Shown: positions 17,270 through 25,022 of the stretch, piece after piece | Numbering within the stretch: the first letter of the stretch is position 1 | How the letters are laid out: each line of letters opens with the position of its first letter | Assembly: GCA_022827245.1 (NCBI GenBank) | Contig: JAJDTI010000050.1 | Span: forward strand, 1 to 46,199 | DNA: 46,199 bases | Origin: Pseudomonadales bacterium | Lineage (GTDB): Bacteria; Pseudomonadota; Gammaproteobacteria; Pseudomonadales; Azotimanducaceae | Reading direction: 5' to 3' | Program-made: the position numbers and the translations under genes | The notes under the pieces: model-generated | Told to the model about the DNA's origin: nothing | Database searches by the model: none | The model's input: only the letters and a program-made list of their open reading frames with translations

Positions 17270-18970
17270 ATGCACCGGGGAACTTTGGCTCTGACGCTGT
17301 CGCTGACGCTCGCGCTCGGCGCCTGCACGCCCGACGGAGGCGGAGCGGCCCCGGTCGGGGCATCGCCCCCCGCGCCCTCGGCTGCCGCCGCACCGGCCCC
17401 GTCCGGCCGGGACATCCCGGTGACCGAAATCGTGCGCACCGAAAACGAGAAGGACCTGAGGCTCATCCGTGCCCTGCGCGCGGTCATCCCCGCATTGATG
17501 CACGGTTACGGATCGCCGGGTTTCAACATCGCCCTCGCGCGCCGGGGAGACGTGGTCTGGGAGGCGGGCTTCGGCCATGCCGATCTCGCTGCGCGGACGC
17601 CCATGACCCCGGAGACCGTGTTCCAGTCCGGGTCCATGGGGAAGCTCTACACGGGCATGGCGATCCTGAAACTCGTCGAGGACGGCGTGCTCGAGCTCGA
17701 CGGGCCGATCAACGACTACCTGCCCTTCGAGGTGCGCAATCCCCTCGGCGGGCGGGACATCACCGTTCGCGACCTGCTGACCCACAGGCCGGGCCTCATG
17801 CAGGACGCCGCCCTCAGCCTGTTCGAGCGGCCGCGGTCCCTGCGCGAGGAGATCGAGGCGGAGTACGGCCGCGCGATGGTGCCGATGATGGGGGGCGACA
17901 GCATGCCCCGCTGGCGCGCCCGGGCCGGGGAGGCGTTCATGTACTCGAACCTCGGCATGGGCACCCTCGGCCTGATCGTCGAGGAGAACAACCCGGAGGG
18001 ACTGTCGTACTCGGAGTTCGTCGAGCGGCACTTCATGGAACCGCTCGGCATGCGCTACTCGCAGTATCCGCCGGTGCAGGACCGGGAGCACATCCGCCCG
18101 GACATCTGGGAACGCAGGTCCATCGGCTACATGCCCATGGGATCGGTCTGGATCCCGACGCCGGCGGTCTACTTCGGCGAGTTCCCGGCGGGCGGCTTCG
18201 TGGCGACGCCGGGCGATTTCGTTCGGTTCTTCCTCGCGTTCCTGAACGGGGGCGAATACGGCGGCGCGCGGATCCTCGCGCCCGAAACCGTCGAGCTGGC
18301 ACTGACGCCGCAGTCGGAGTCCATGGGGGGCTTGCAGATGGGCCTCGCCTGGATGCTCGACAAGGTCGGCGAGCCGGCCTTCAACATCCAGCACGGCGGC
18401 GCCCACATGTACGGCTGGCAGAACGGGGCGCTTGCCTGGCCCAACTTCGACACCGCCGTCGTCTACGCGACCAACAACTGGGCGGTGCCGGAAATCGCCC
18501 CCGACGTCACCATGCTGCGCAGCGTCATCGAGAACTGGCTGCTCGTGGACGCGGCCGTGCCGGAGGTGGCCGAGCGCCGTTCCGGCGCCGACTGGGCGAG
18601 GACCGTCTCGTACGTTCGCGGCGTGCTCTTCACCGCCGCCTTCAACTACGCCATCGCCATTCCCACGCCCGTGTCCGACGCGGAGATTCAAGACGCGGCG
18701 GATGCCGCCCTGCTCAACCCGGACCGGGCCGCCGGCCAGGACAACTGGGACCCCGAGGCGTTCGTCCGGGGCGCGCGCGACCTGCGCGCCCATGGCACGG
18801 ACACGGCGGCGGTCTCGACGTTCCTGGACGACCGTGCGACCGTCTCGAGGGAGGATTTCCGACAGGCCTATCTCGAGATCGGCGGCAATCCGGACCTGAG
18901 CACGTTCTTCGGCGCGCTGCTGACCCCGCCGAGCGACGAGGCGCCGAACGGATCAGCCGAAGCGAAGTAG
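17270..18970 (+). CDS. Class-C beta-lactamase-like serine hydrolase, lipoprotein
   Basis: A 566-residue lipoprotein. The N-terminal hydrophobic segment ends L-G-A-C, a good lipobox, then a Pro/Ala-rich linker to about residue 60. The serine hydrolase domain (PF00144) has S122-M-G-K125 (SxxK), Y225-S-N227 (YxN) and H375-G-G in place of the K-T-G triad. All three active-site motifs are present. A C-terminal extension of about 170 residues after the catalytic domain includes no recognised motif. ATG 17270 was chosen since GGAGG ends 9 bases upstream, whereas the in-frame GTG 17261 directly abuts it. Members of this group are esterases, D-amino-acid peptidases or beta-lactamases; the context of peptidases favours an amidase or peptidase. 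Confidence 0.87.
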   Translation: MHRGTLALTLSLTLALGACTPDGGGAAPVGASPPAPSAAAAPAPSGRDIPVTEIVRTENEKDLRLIRALRAVIPALMHGYGSPGFNIALARRGDVVWEAGFGHADLAARTPMTPETVFQSGSMGKLYTGMAILKLVEDGVLELDGPINDYLPFEVRNPLGGRDITVRDLLTHRPGLMQDAALSLFERPRSLREEIEAEYGRAMVPMMGGDSMPRWRARAGEAFMYSNLGMGTLGLIVEENNPEGLSYSEFVERHFMEPLGMRYSQYPPVQDREHIRPDIWERRSIGYMPMGSVWIPTPAVYFGEFPAGGFVATPGDFVRFFLAFLNGGEYGGARILAPETVELALTPQSESMGGLQMGLAWMLDKVGEPAFNIQHGGAHMYGWQNGALAWPNFDTAVVYATNNWAVPEIAPDVTMLRSVIENWLLVDAAVPEVAERRSGADWARTVSYVRGVLFTAAFNYAIAIPTPVSDAEIQDAADAALLNPDRAAGQDNWDPEAFVRGARDLRAHGTDTAAVSTFLDDRATVSREDFRQAYLEIGGNPDLSTFFGALLTPPSDEAPNGSAEAK

Positions 18971-19023
18971 TAGTCCCGGCGGGCATCCTTGCGGTTTGCG
19001 CAGGGACGGGCACAATCCGTGAC

Positions 19024-19245
19024 ATGGCGTACACGATCGACACCGCAGCGGCGGTCGAACGTTTGGAAGCGGCCGGCGTGGACACGGCGGCGGCGCGCGC
19101 GATCGTCGAGACTGTTGCCGTCGCCGACGACTCGCTGGCGACGAAGGCAGACCTCGCCGCGCTCAAGGCCGACTTGACAGTACGCATCATTGCCGCCCAG
19201 GTAGCCACGGCGACCTTGCTGTTCGCCGCCTTGCGGTTCCTGTAG
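19024..19245 (+). CDS. Small DUF1640/CCDC90-like membrane-anchored protein
   Basis: A 73-residue protein. Residues 5-40 are alanine-rich and amphipathic with the pattern A-V-E-R-L-E-A-A-G-V-D-T-A-A-A-R-A-I typical of DUF1640 (CCDC90-like) proteins. The short coiled segment L-A-T-K-A-D-L-A-A-L-K-A-D-L follows, and a C-terminal transmembrane stretch ends in R-F-L. Full-length relatives often carry a longer coiled coil, so this is a compact version. ATG 19024 is the only reasonable start. Function is unknown; such proteins are common next to toxin or mobile genes, but nothing here shows that link. It faces the flavoprotein gene, 71 bp away. Confidence 0.6.
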   Translation: MAYTIDTAAAVERLEAAGVDTAAARAIVETVAVADDSLATKADLAALKADLTVRIIAAQVATATLLFAALRFL

Positions 19246-19316
19246 CCGTCCACCCGGGGCGACTCGCCCCCTGACCCGGTCGCCGCCCAGCACTAACTCG
19301 TCGTCTCCTGCCCTCC

Positions 19317-21227
19317 TCAGCCGAGCGCCGCAGCGGCCTGCTCGCCGGCGCGGCCGCCCTCGGTGATGGCGTTTCGGTAGTTCATGCGCCAGCCGAGTTC
19401 GGAGTGGCCGTAGAAGATGCGGCCGTGCCCCTGCTTAATGGGTGCGGTGAGTCCCTCGCCGTTCTCGCCGCCGAAGTAAAACCCCGGTTGCGGCGCGATG
19501 TACGCGTGCCCCCACCGGTTGAGGATGATACCGGCGATGTCCCGGCGGGCGTCGAACCCGGCGGAGCCGAACAGGTCGTTCATGTGGGTGCGGATCTCGC
19601 GCTCGTAGTCGAGGTAGGGCTTGGCGAGCAACTGGGCGCGGCCGAGCCGGGCCTGGGCGTCGATGTGGAGACCCGGGGTGTGGAAGGGCACGTAGAAGGT
19701 CATCACCGTCGGCAGGTTGGGGTGGTGGGGCGCGGTCAGCCCGCCGACCTTCATGGGTGCGCGGATGCTGCCGACGAAACCGAAGCCGTCGTACCAGCGC
19801 CCGGCGCCGATGCCGAGCCGGTGCAGGAAGCGCCAGTTGTTGAGCGCCACGTTGACCACCAGCACGGCGCCGTGATGGAACTGCGCGTAGTTCGCGCGCA
19901 CGTTCTCGGGCATGTCGGCGACGATCCTGCGGGCCATCTGGCCGCTCGCGGAGATCGCGACGGTGCGGGCGCGCACCTGTTCGGCGCGCCCGTCGCGCAG
20001 GTAGGTCACGCGGACGCCGTCGCCCTCGTGCCGCACGTCGATGGCCGTGGCGCCGAGGCGCAGACGGGTCGGGTCGCCGTCGCGGTCGAGCGCGTCGAAA
20101 TCGATCCTGCCGTGGGCGATGTTCTCGAGCCCCTGCCCCGGGATGGAGTCCGGGATCAGGTGCTTGACGATGTAGCGGGCATAGGTGGTGTTGCCGCCGG
20201 GGAAGCTCATGATCTTGATCTGCGAGAAGTCGTAGGTGTCCGCGGTGAAGTAGCCCTTCATGCCGGGCAACTGCAGCAGGTAGGCGGCGTAGGCCGAGAT
20301 CACGTCGCATCCGAAACCGTAGTTCGCGATGGCCAGCACCGGGTCGATGTGGTCCGCGACGCCGGGATGCAGCTTGAGTTCCCGCACCAGGTAGTTGCGG
20401 TAGCTCATCGCGTCGAGCCAGGGCCCCAGGCCTTCCATGCCGTGCGCGGTCTCCTTGCCGGTGAAGGCGCGGAGCATGTCGCGCCGCAGGGGGTCGGACC
20501 AGGGCGTGCGTGCGAGGCCGTCGTCCCAGATGTTCTTCACCCAGCGGCCGCCGTTGCCGTCGCGGAAGTAGTGACCGACGTCCAGGTGCGGTTCGCCCCA
20601 GAACATCGCGTCGTAGCTGTCGTGGGCGAGGCGCATGCCGAAGGTCTCGTCGGCGTCGGCGAACTCGTACTCCATCGGCATGCCGACGGCGCGCCACAGG
20701 TCGTCCGAGAGGGTGGTTCGACCCACCGGCGGCATGAAGCCGTTGGAGCCCTGCGGTCCGAACAGCCGATAGCCGCCGACGGAGAACTCGTTCTCCTTCG
20801 CCTCGCCGCCGAACACCGGGTGATTGTCGAGCACCAGGCAGGTCCTGCCTTCGCTGCCGGCGTGGAACTGGAAGGCGGCGCCGAGCCCGGCGAATCCGCC
20901 GCCCACCACCACGAGATCGAACGTCTCGCCCGTAGCGGAGGCTGAGGCGAGCGCACCGGCCTGGCCGCCGTCGCGCAGGACGTGCGCGGCGTCCATGACC
21001 GCCTGGGTGTTGCCGTTGCTGGTGGCGTAGTCGCCGACGCCGCCGTAACCGTCCCAGGGATGGAATCCCGCGGTCTGAACGGTTTGCGGGGTGGTGGCGA
21101 GCGGGGCGCAGCCCGACAGCAGGGTCGCACCGGCGCCGACCAGCGTCGACCCGATGAAGTCCCGCCGCGTGATCGGCTGGCCCACGCCGAGCCGCCGGTC
21201 GACACCACTCAAGTCGCCCCTTGCCAT
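19317..21227 (-). CDS. Tat-exported FAD-dependent oxidoreductase, spermidine-dehydrogenase-like
   Basis: A 636-residue flavoprotein. The N-terminus reads L-G-V-G-Q-P-I-T-R-R-D-F, very close to the start of bacterial spermidine dehydrogenase (SpdH). It is a twin-arginine signal (Arg21, Arg22) followed by a hydrophobic stretch ending L-L-S-G-C40, so it may be a Tat-exported lipoprotein. The Rossmann FAD motif V-V-V-G-G-G-F-A-G-L-G is at about 106-116, with the acceptor strand T-C-L-V-L-D-N and G-G-E-A-K-E-N-E-F as in this family. Length agrees with SpdH. ATG 21227 has GGAGGG 7 bases upstream. Probable role: periplasmic oxidation of an amine, perhaps a polyamine; the exact substrate is not determined. 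It is divergent from the ECF sigma factor gene with the dyad at 21349-21385 between them. Confidence 0.82.
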   Translation of the reverse strand: MARGDLSGVDRRLGVGQPITRRDFIGSTLVGAGATLLSGCAPLATTPQTVQTAGFHPWDGYGGVGDYATSNGNTQAVMDAAHVLRDGGQAGALASASATGETFDLVVVGGGFAGLGAAFQFHAGSEGRTCLVLDNHPVFGGEAKENEFSVGGYRLFGPQGSNGFMPPVGRTTLSDDLWRAVGMPMEYEFADADETFGMRLAHDSYDAMFWGEPHLDVGHYFRDGNGGRWVKNIWDDGLARTPWSDPLRRDMLRAFTGKETAHGMEGLGPWLDAMSYRNYLVRELKLHPGVADHIDPVLAIANYGFGCDVISAYAAYLLQLPGMKGYFTADTYDFSQIKIMSFPGGNTTYARYIVKHLIPDSIPGQGLENIAHGRIDFDALDRDGDPTRLRLGATAIDVRHEGDGVRVTYLRDGRAEQVRARTVAISASGQMARRIVADMPENVRANYAQFHHGAVLVVNVALNNWRFLHRLGIGAGRWYDGFGFVGSIRAPMKVGGLTAPHHPNLPTVMTFYVPFHTPGLHIDAQARLGRAQLLAKPYLDYEREIRTHMNDLFGSAGFDARRDIAGIILNRWGHAYIAPQPGFYFGGENGEGLTAPIKQGHGRIFYGHSELGWRMNYRNAITEGGRAGEQAAAALG

Positions 21228-21348
21228 GCGTCACCCTCCGCGTTGCCGACGGAACACTAGGACGCATCGCCCCGCCGGTTTCCACACCCCGAGCCGCGTC
21301 ATCGCGCACCGCTCCGCCAGCCCCGGGCGCGGGTTTCGGCAACGCTTC

Positions 21349-21385
21349 CATACAGCCCTGTACTGTTTCCGTACATTGCCGTATG
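21349..21385. promoter_or_regulatory. Imperfect 15-bp inverted repeat, probable operator upstream of ECF sigma gene
   Basis: Left arm CATACAGCCCTGTAC (21349-21363) and right arm GTACATTGCCGTATG (21371-21385) are complementary at 12 of 15 positions, separated by TGTTTCC. The element lies in the 193-bp space between divergent SpdH-like and ECF sigma genes, 36 bp before the GTG start. It contains two TGTAC/GTACA half-sites. Its size and position suit a dimeric regulator controlling one or both genes, or an RNA hairpin in the sigma-factor leader. Confidence 0.5.
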
Positions 21386-21420
21386 TTTAGGGAGTCACAA
21401 GCTCACGGGGGGAGGGCATT

Positions 21421-21957
21421 GTGCACGGTCTCGCAACCGCCACCACGGCAGCGCCGTCGGCACGCAACGACTACGTTTCCGACAGCTACGCCACTTACCA
21501 TCGCCAGTTGCGCACGTTCTTCCAGCGTACCGTCAGCGAGTCGGAGGCCGAGGACCTGCTGCAGGAACTGTACGTTCGGCTGATTCGCCAGGTGGACCGG
21601 GCCCCGCCCACGAACTGCAAGGGCTTCCTGTTCTCGGCGGCGGCGAACCTGCTGCGTGACCGGTGGCGTCGCCGCGCGGCGCGGCGGCTCGACCGGACGG
21701 ACTCCCTCGATGGCTTCGGCGATCTCAAGGACGTGGAGGAACACGATCCCTCGCTCTGGACGGAACAGATCGAGCAGCTCGAGCAACTCGACCGCGCCCT
21801 GACCCAGGTCAGCGACAAGGCCGCGAGCGCGTTCCTGTGCCATCGTGTCGAAGGATGTTCCTACGCGGACATCGCCGTCCGGATGGGCGTCTCGGTGAGC
21901 ATGGTCGAGAAGTACATTTCCAGCGTCCTCGCGGAACTGCGGGAGGCGCGCCTGTGA
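21421..21957 (+). CDS. ECF-type RNA polymerase sigma factor (FecI-like)
   Basis: A 178-residue sigma factor with only regions 2 and 4. Region 2 (about residues 20-85) has Y-H-R-Q-L-R-T-F-F, then [14 protein letters not shown] and the [17 protein letters not shown] segment typical of FecI-type factors. Region 4 (about 125-175) ends with the helix-turn-helix [21 protein letters not shown]. The start is GTG 21421, with GGGGGGAGGG just before it. FecI factors normally sit beside a FecR membrane regulator and a TonB receptor. Here the next gene is a dipeptidase, 52 bp downstream, and no FecR is visible, so activation must be by another route. Confidence 0.93.
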   Translation: MHGLATATTAAPSARNDYVSDSYATYHRQLRTFFQRTVSESEAEDLLQELYVRLIRQVDRAPPTNCKGFLFSAAANLLRDRWRRRAARRLDRTDSLDGFGDLKDVEEHDPSLWTEQIEQLEQLDRALTQVSDKAASAFLCHRVEGCSYADIAVRMGVSVSMVEKYISSVLAELREARL

Positions 21958-22009
21958 TGGCCGGGGCAGAGCGCGCGCGGCCGAACGTTCCAGCCTGAGG
22001 AGAGCCGAC

Positions 22010-23155
22010 GTGTCCGGAGACTACGAACTGGGTCTGAACGCGGAGCGGGAGCGGCACGCCGCCGAGTTGCACCGCACGAGCATCAGCATCGACATGTGCA
22101 GCATGGGGCCGGGAGGACCCGCCCTCTACGACCGGTTGCCGGGCGATGTGGTCGAGGAGCGCCTGCCGACGGACATGAACCCCTGGCAGCGGTTTCTCGA
22201 CGGCATGGAACTGCCCTATGCGCTGACGGCGGAGGGAGGGTCGGATGCGCTGCAGGTCTTCTGCAAGGGCCACAGCGCCGCGAGCTTCGCCATGGGCGGC
22301 GTCAGCGAGCGTTCGCTGGAACCGCTCGAGCGGCTGAACGAACAGGTGCGGTCCATTCCCTGGATGGACTTCGCCGACACGGCCGCGGACTTCCGCGCGG
22401 CCCACGCGGCGGGCGAGTACGTCACCTACGGGTTCGCGCAGCCCGGCCTGGAGGGCCTGCCCCGGGAACTTGAACAGTTCGACCGGGCCCGGGCGCTCGG
22501 CACGCGCTCGGTAATGCTCACCTACAACCGGCAGGATTTCGTCGGCTCGGGCTGCACGGACCGGACCAACGCGGGCCTCAGCAACTACGGCATCGAGGTC
22601 GTCGAGAAGATGAACGACATCGGCCTCATCGTCGACACCTCGCATTGCAGCCGGCAGACGACCCTCGATGCCTGCGCGTTCTCCCGGGCGCCGGTCACGG
22701 CGAACCACACGAGCGCCGAGGGCGTCTACCTGCACGACCGGGCCAAGTCCGACGAGGAACTGAAGGCCATTGCCGACACCGGCGGCCTGATCGGCGTCTA
22801 CGCCGTGCCCTTCTTCCTGGCGCCGCCGGAGGCCGGGGCGACGGTGGACGTCATGCTCGATCACATCGACTACATCGTCGGCGTGGTCGGCTGGCAACAC
22901 GTCGGCATCGGCACCGACTGGCCCTTCATGCTCAGCCACGGGATCGCGGAGGACACCATCGGCCAGAACACCGAGGAGTTGGGGTTCCGCCCCGAGCACG
23001 GCATCACGATCCGCCAGAACCTGGTCGGTTACGACGATGCGCGGGACTTCGTCAACTTCACACGCGGCCTGGTGGCGCGGGGATACCCGGACGAGGCGGT
23101 GCGGGGCATCCTTGGCGAGAACTTCCTGCGCGTGTTCGCCGAGGTGTGCGGATGA
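22010..23155 (+). CDS. Membrane dipeptidase-like (peptidase M19) protein, atypical metal site
   Basis: A 381-residue member of the M19 (renal dipeptidase) family. Recognised signatures are D-T-S-H212-C-S-R with T-A-N-H233-T-S (zinc ligands), G-I-G-T-D303-W, and the closing [10 protein letters not shown] helix. In renal dipeptidase the first metal ligands are in D-G-H-N-D near the N-terminus. Here the aligned segment is D28-M-C30-S-M32, so the His and Asp are replaced by Cys and Met and one zinc may be lost or bound differently. No signal peptide is seen with the GTG 22010 start (AGGAGAG upstream). M19 enzymes cleave dipeptides such as Cys-Gly or D-amino-acid dipeptides. The stop overlaps the GGT-like start (ATGA), a pairing that would suit sequential breakdown of a glutathione-like tripeptide. 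Confidence 0.85.
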   Translation: MSGDYELGLNAERERHAAELHRTSISIDMCSMGPGGPALYDRLPGDVVEERLPTDMNPWQRFLDGMELPYALTAEGGSDALQVFCKGHSAASFAMGGVSERSLEPLERLNEQVRSIPWMDFADTAADFRAAHAAGEYVTYGFAQPGLEGLPRELEQFDRARALGTRSVMLTYNRQDFVGSGCTDRTNAGLSNYGIEVVEKMNDIGLIVDTSHCSRQTTLDACAFSRAPVTANHTSAEGVYLHDRAKSDEELKAIADTGGLIGVYAVPFFLAPPEAGATVDVMLDHIDYIVGVVGWQHVGIGTDWPFMLSHGIAEDTIGQNTEELGFRPEHGITIRQNLVGYDDARDFVNFTRGLVARGYPDEAVRGILGENFLRVFAEVCG

Positions 23156-24996
23156 CGCGGGGCGCGTTTCTGCGTCTCGCCCCGGCCCTGCTCGTTGCCG
23201 TGCTGACCGGCGGTTGCGCGGAGGAAGCGCGCGCGCCCGGGGCGCCGGACGTGGCCGGGTCCGAAGCGCCGGCGGTCGACCTGTCTCCGGCCGGCTGGCC
23301 CGCGGGCGAATGGGAAGCCTACCTGGCGCTGGAGGACGTCGCCTTCCCGGGCAATCCCGTGGCCGAGGGCAGGCAGGGCGCGGTGACGGGCAGCTACCAC
23401 CCCCTCGCCCAGCGCGCGGGCCTCGAGGCGCTGCGCCAGGGCGGGTCTTCGGTCGATGCCGCCGTGACCACCGCGCTCACGCAGGTGGCCCTCGGCGCCG
23501 GCGCGGTGATCAGCTACTTCGGCATCATGACCATGGTGCATTACGACGCCGCGGCCGACGAGATCGTCTCGCTCAACGCGGGCTGGAACGCGGTGCTCGG
23601 CGAAGACGATCCGATGTCGATTCCCGGCACGATCGGCATGGGTTCGGAAGAGGAAATGTACGGCTCCGACGAACCGAGCGGGCGCACCGCGCTGGTGGGA
23701 GGCTTCATGCGGGCCGTGGAAGCGGCGCACCGCCGCTACGGCAAGCTGGACTTCCGGCACCTCTTCGCCCCGGCGATCCACATTGCCGCGGCGGGGATCC
23801 CGTTCAACTCGCGCCTGGTCAGCTTCCTCGAGCCGCGCAAGCACGCGCTGTCGCGCCTGCCGGAGTCGAAGGCCGTGTTCACGAATCCGGACGGCGCGTG
23901 GATCGAGGAAGGGCAGTTGTTCCGCCAGCCGGCAGCGGCGCGCACCCTCGAGGCCATCGCCGAGCAGGGCGCCGACTACATGTACACGGGCCCGTGGGCG
24001 GAACGGGCCGTGGCGGCGGTGCAGGCGGACGGCGGCAGCATGTCGCTGGAAGACCTGGCGGCCTACGAGGTGATGTGGGTCCCGCCGCTGGAGGCGGACG
24101 TGGGGGAGTACCGGATCCACGCGAACGGCCTGCCGTCCTTCGGGGGCGTGAACATGATCGAGGCGCTGCACCTCGGCGAGGCCGCGGGCATCGCGTCCCT
24201 CGGTCACTGGTCGACGAACGGCGAGTCCCTGCGGCGCGCATCGAACCTGACGTTCAACATGATGCTGTCGATGGTGCCGCCGGAGACCCGGGAACAGCTC
24301 TATCCGGGGCTCGACCTGACGGACGCGAGCCGCATCCGGCCGGAGACCGCGGCGACCCTCTGGTCGCGCATGGAGGCCGGCGCGATGCCGGCCCAGTACG
24401 CGGAAGCGCCGCCGTCCCACTCGGACACCGTGATCGCGGTCGACCGGTGGGGCAACATGACCGCCGTCACCCACTCCATCAACTGCGTCGTGTGGGGCGC
24501 CACGGCCATCATCGTCGACGGGGTGTCCATCGGCGACCCCGCGGTCAACCAGAAAGCCGCGGTGGCGGCGGCCGGGCCCGGCGGCCGGGTGGCGGACCCG
24601 ATCGAAGTGGGTATCCTCACCCGGGACGGGCGTCCGGCGGTCGCGTTCGCCTCCATGGCCACGGGCCTGCACCAGCAGACGTTCCAGTCATTGTTCGGCA
24701 CGATTCACTTCGGCATGAACGTGAAGGACGCGGTGGACGCCCCGGCGTTCTTCCTGCCGAGACCCGTCCTCGACCCGTCGTCCGACCAGGCCGTGCCCAA
24801 GTGGGTGGTCCGGGTCATGGAAGGGGAGTTCGGCGACGCGGTCCTCGAGGCCAGCGGCCTGCCGGTGGAACGGTTGCCCGCCGAACAGCGCCGCTACACC
24901 CAGGGTCTCTGGGCCGGGATCAGCCGGGACCCGGACACCGGCGACCTGATGGCCGCGTCTCACGCCTACACGAACGGCCGCGCGTTCGCATATTGA
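23152..24996 (+). CDS. GGT-like Ntn-hydrolase lipoprotein 3 (Ser at nucleophile position)
   Basis: A 614-residue GGT-family lipoprotein (lipobox L-T-G-G-C near residue 22), translationally coupled to the M19 gene. After the lipobox it has the G-W-P-A-G-E segment of the shared N-terminal extension. The cleavage region S-D-T-V-I-A-V-D places Ser424 at the nucleophile position. The later Thr/Asn pair is changed to H-S-I-N-C, and the Arg-bearing D-F-R-E segment is N-A-G-W-N. It is a clear paralogue of the enzymes at 6779-8635 and 15428-17230, more diverged from them than they are from each other at this core. Extracytoplasmic amidase or acyltransferase of unknown substrate; if it cleaves gamma-glutamyl bonds, the dipeptidase next door would take the product. 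Confidence 0.85.
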   Translation: MTRGAFLRLAPALLVAVLTGGCAEEARAPGAPDVAGSEAPAVDLSPAGWPAGEWEAYLALEDVAFPGNPVAEGRQGAVTGSYHPLAQRAGLEALRQGGSSVDAAVTTALTQVALGAGAVISYFGIMTMVHYDAAADEIVSLNAGWNAVLGEDDPMSIPGTIGMGSEEEMYGSDEPSGRTALVGGFMRAVEAAHRRYGKLDFRHLFAPAIHIAAAGIPFNSRLVSFLEPRKHALSRLPESKAVFTNPDGAWIEEGQLFRQPAAARTLEAIAEQGADYMYTGPWAERAVAAVQADGGSMSLEDLAAYEVMWVPPLEADVGEYRIHANGLPSFGGVNMIEALHLGEAAGIASLGHWSTNGESLRRASNLTFNMMLSMVPPETREQLYPGLDLTDASRIRPETAATLWSRMEAGAMPAQYAEAPPSHSDTVIAVDRWGNMTAVTHSINCVVWGATAIIVDGVSIGDPAVNQKAAVAAAGPGGRVADPIEVGILTRDGRPAVAFASMATGLHQQTFQSLFGTIHFGMNVKDAVDAPAFFLPRPVLDPSSDQAVPKWVVRVMEGEFGDAVLEASGLPVERLPAEQRRYTQGLWAGISRDPDTGDLMAASHAYTNGRAFAY

Positions 24997-25022
24997 GACT
25001 GGCGCCGCCTGTGCCCGCGGGT

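Noticed and set aside
15218..18793. A minus-strand open frame of about 1190 codons opposite the second GGT-like and beta-lactamase-like genes
   Set aside because: It is antisense to two genes with clear active-site motifs, is rich in Arg/Gly/His as expected from the complement of GC-rich codons, and shows no domain.
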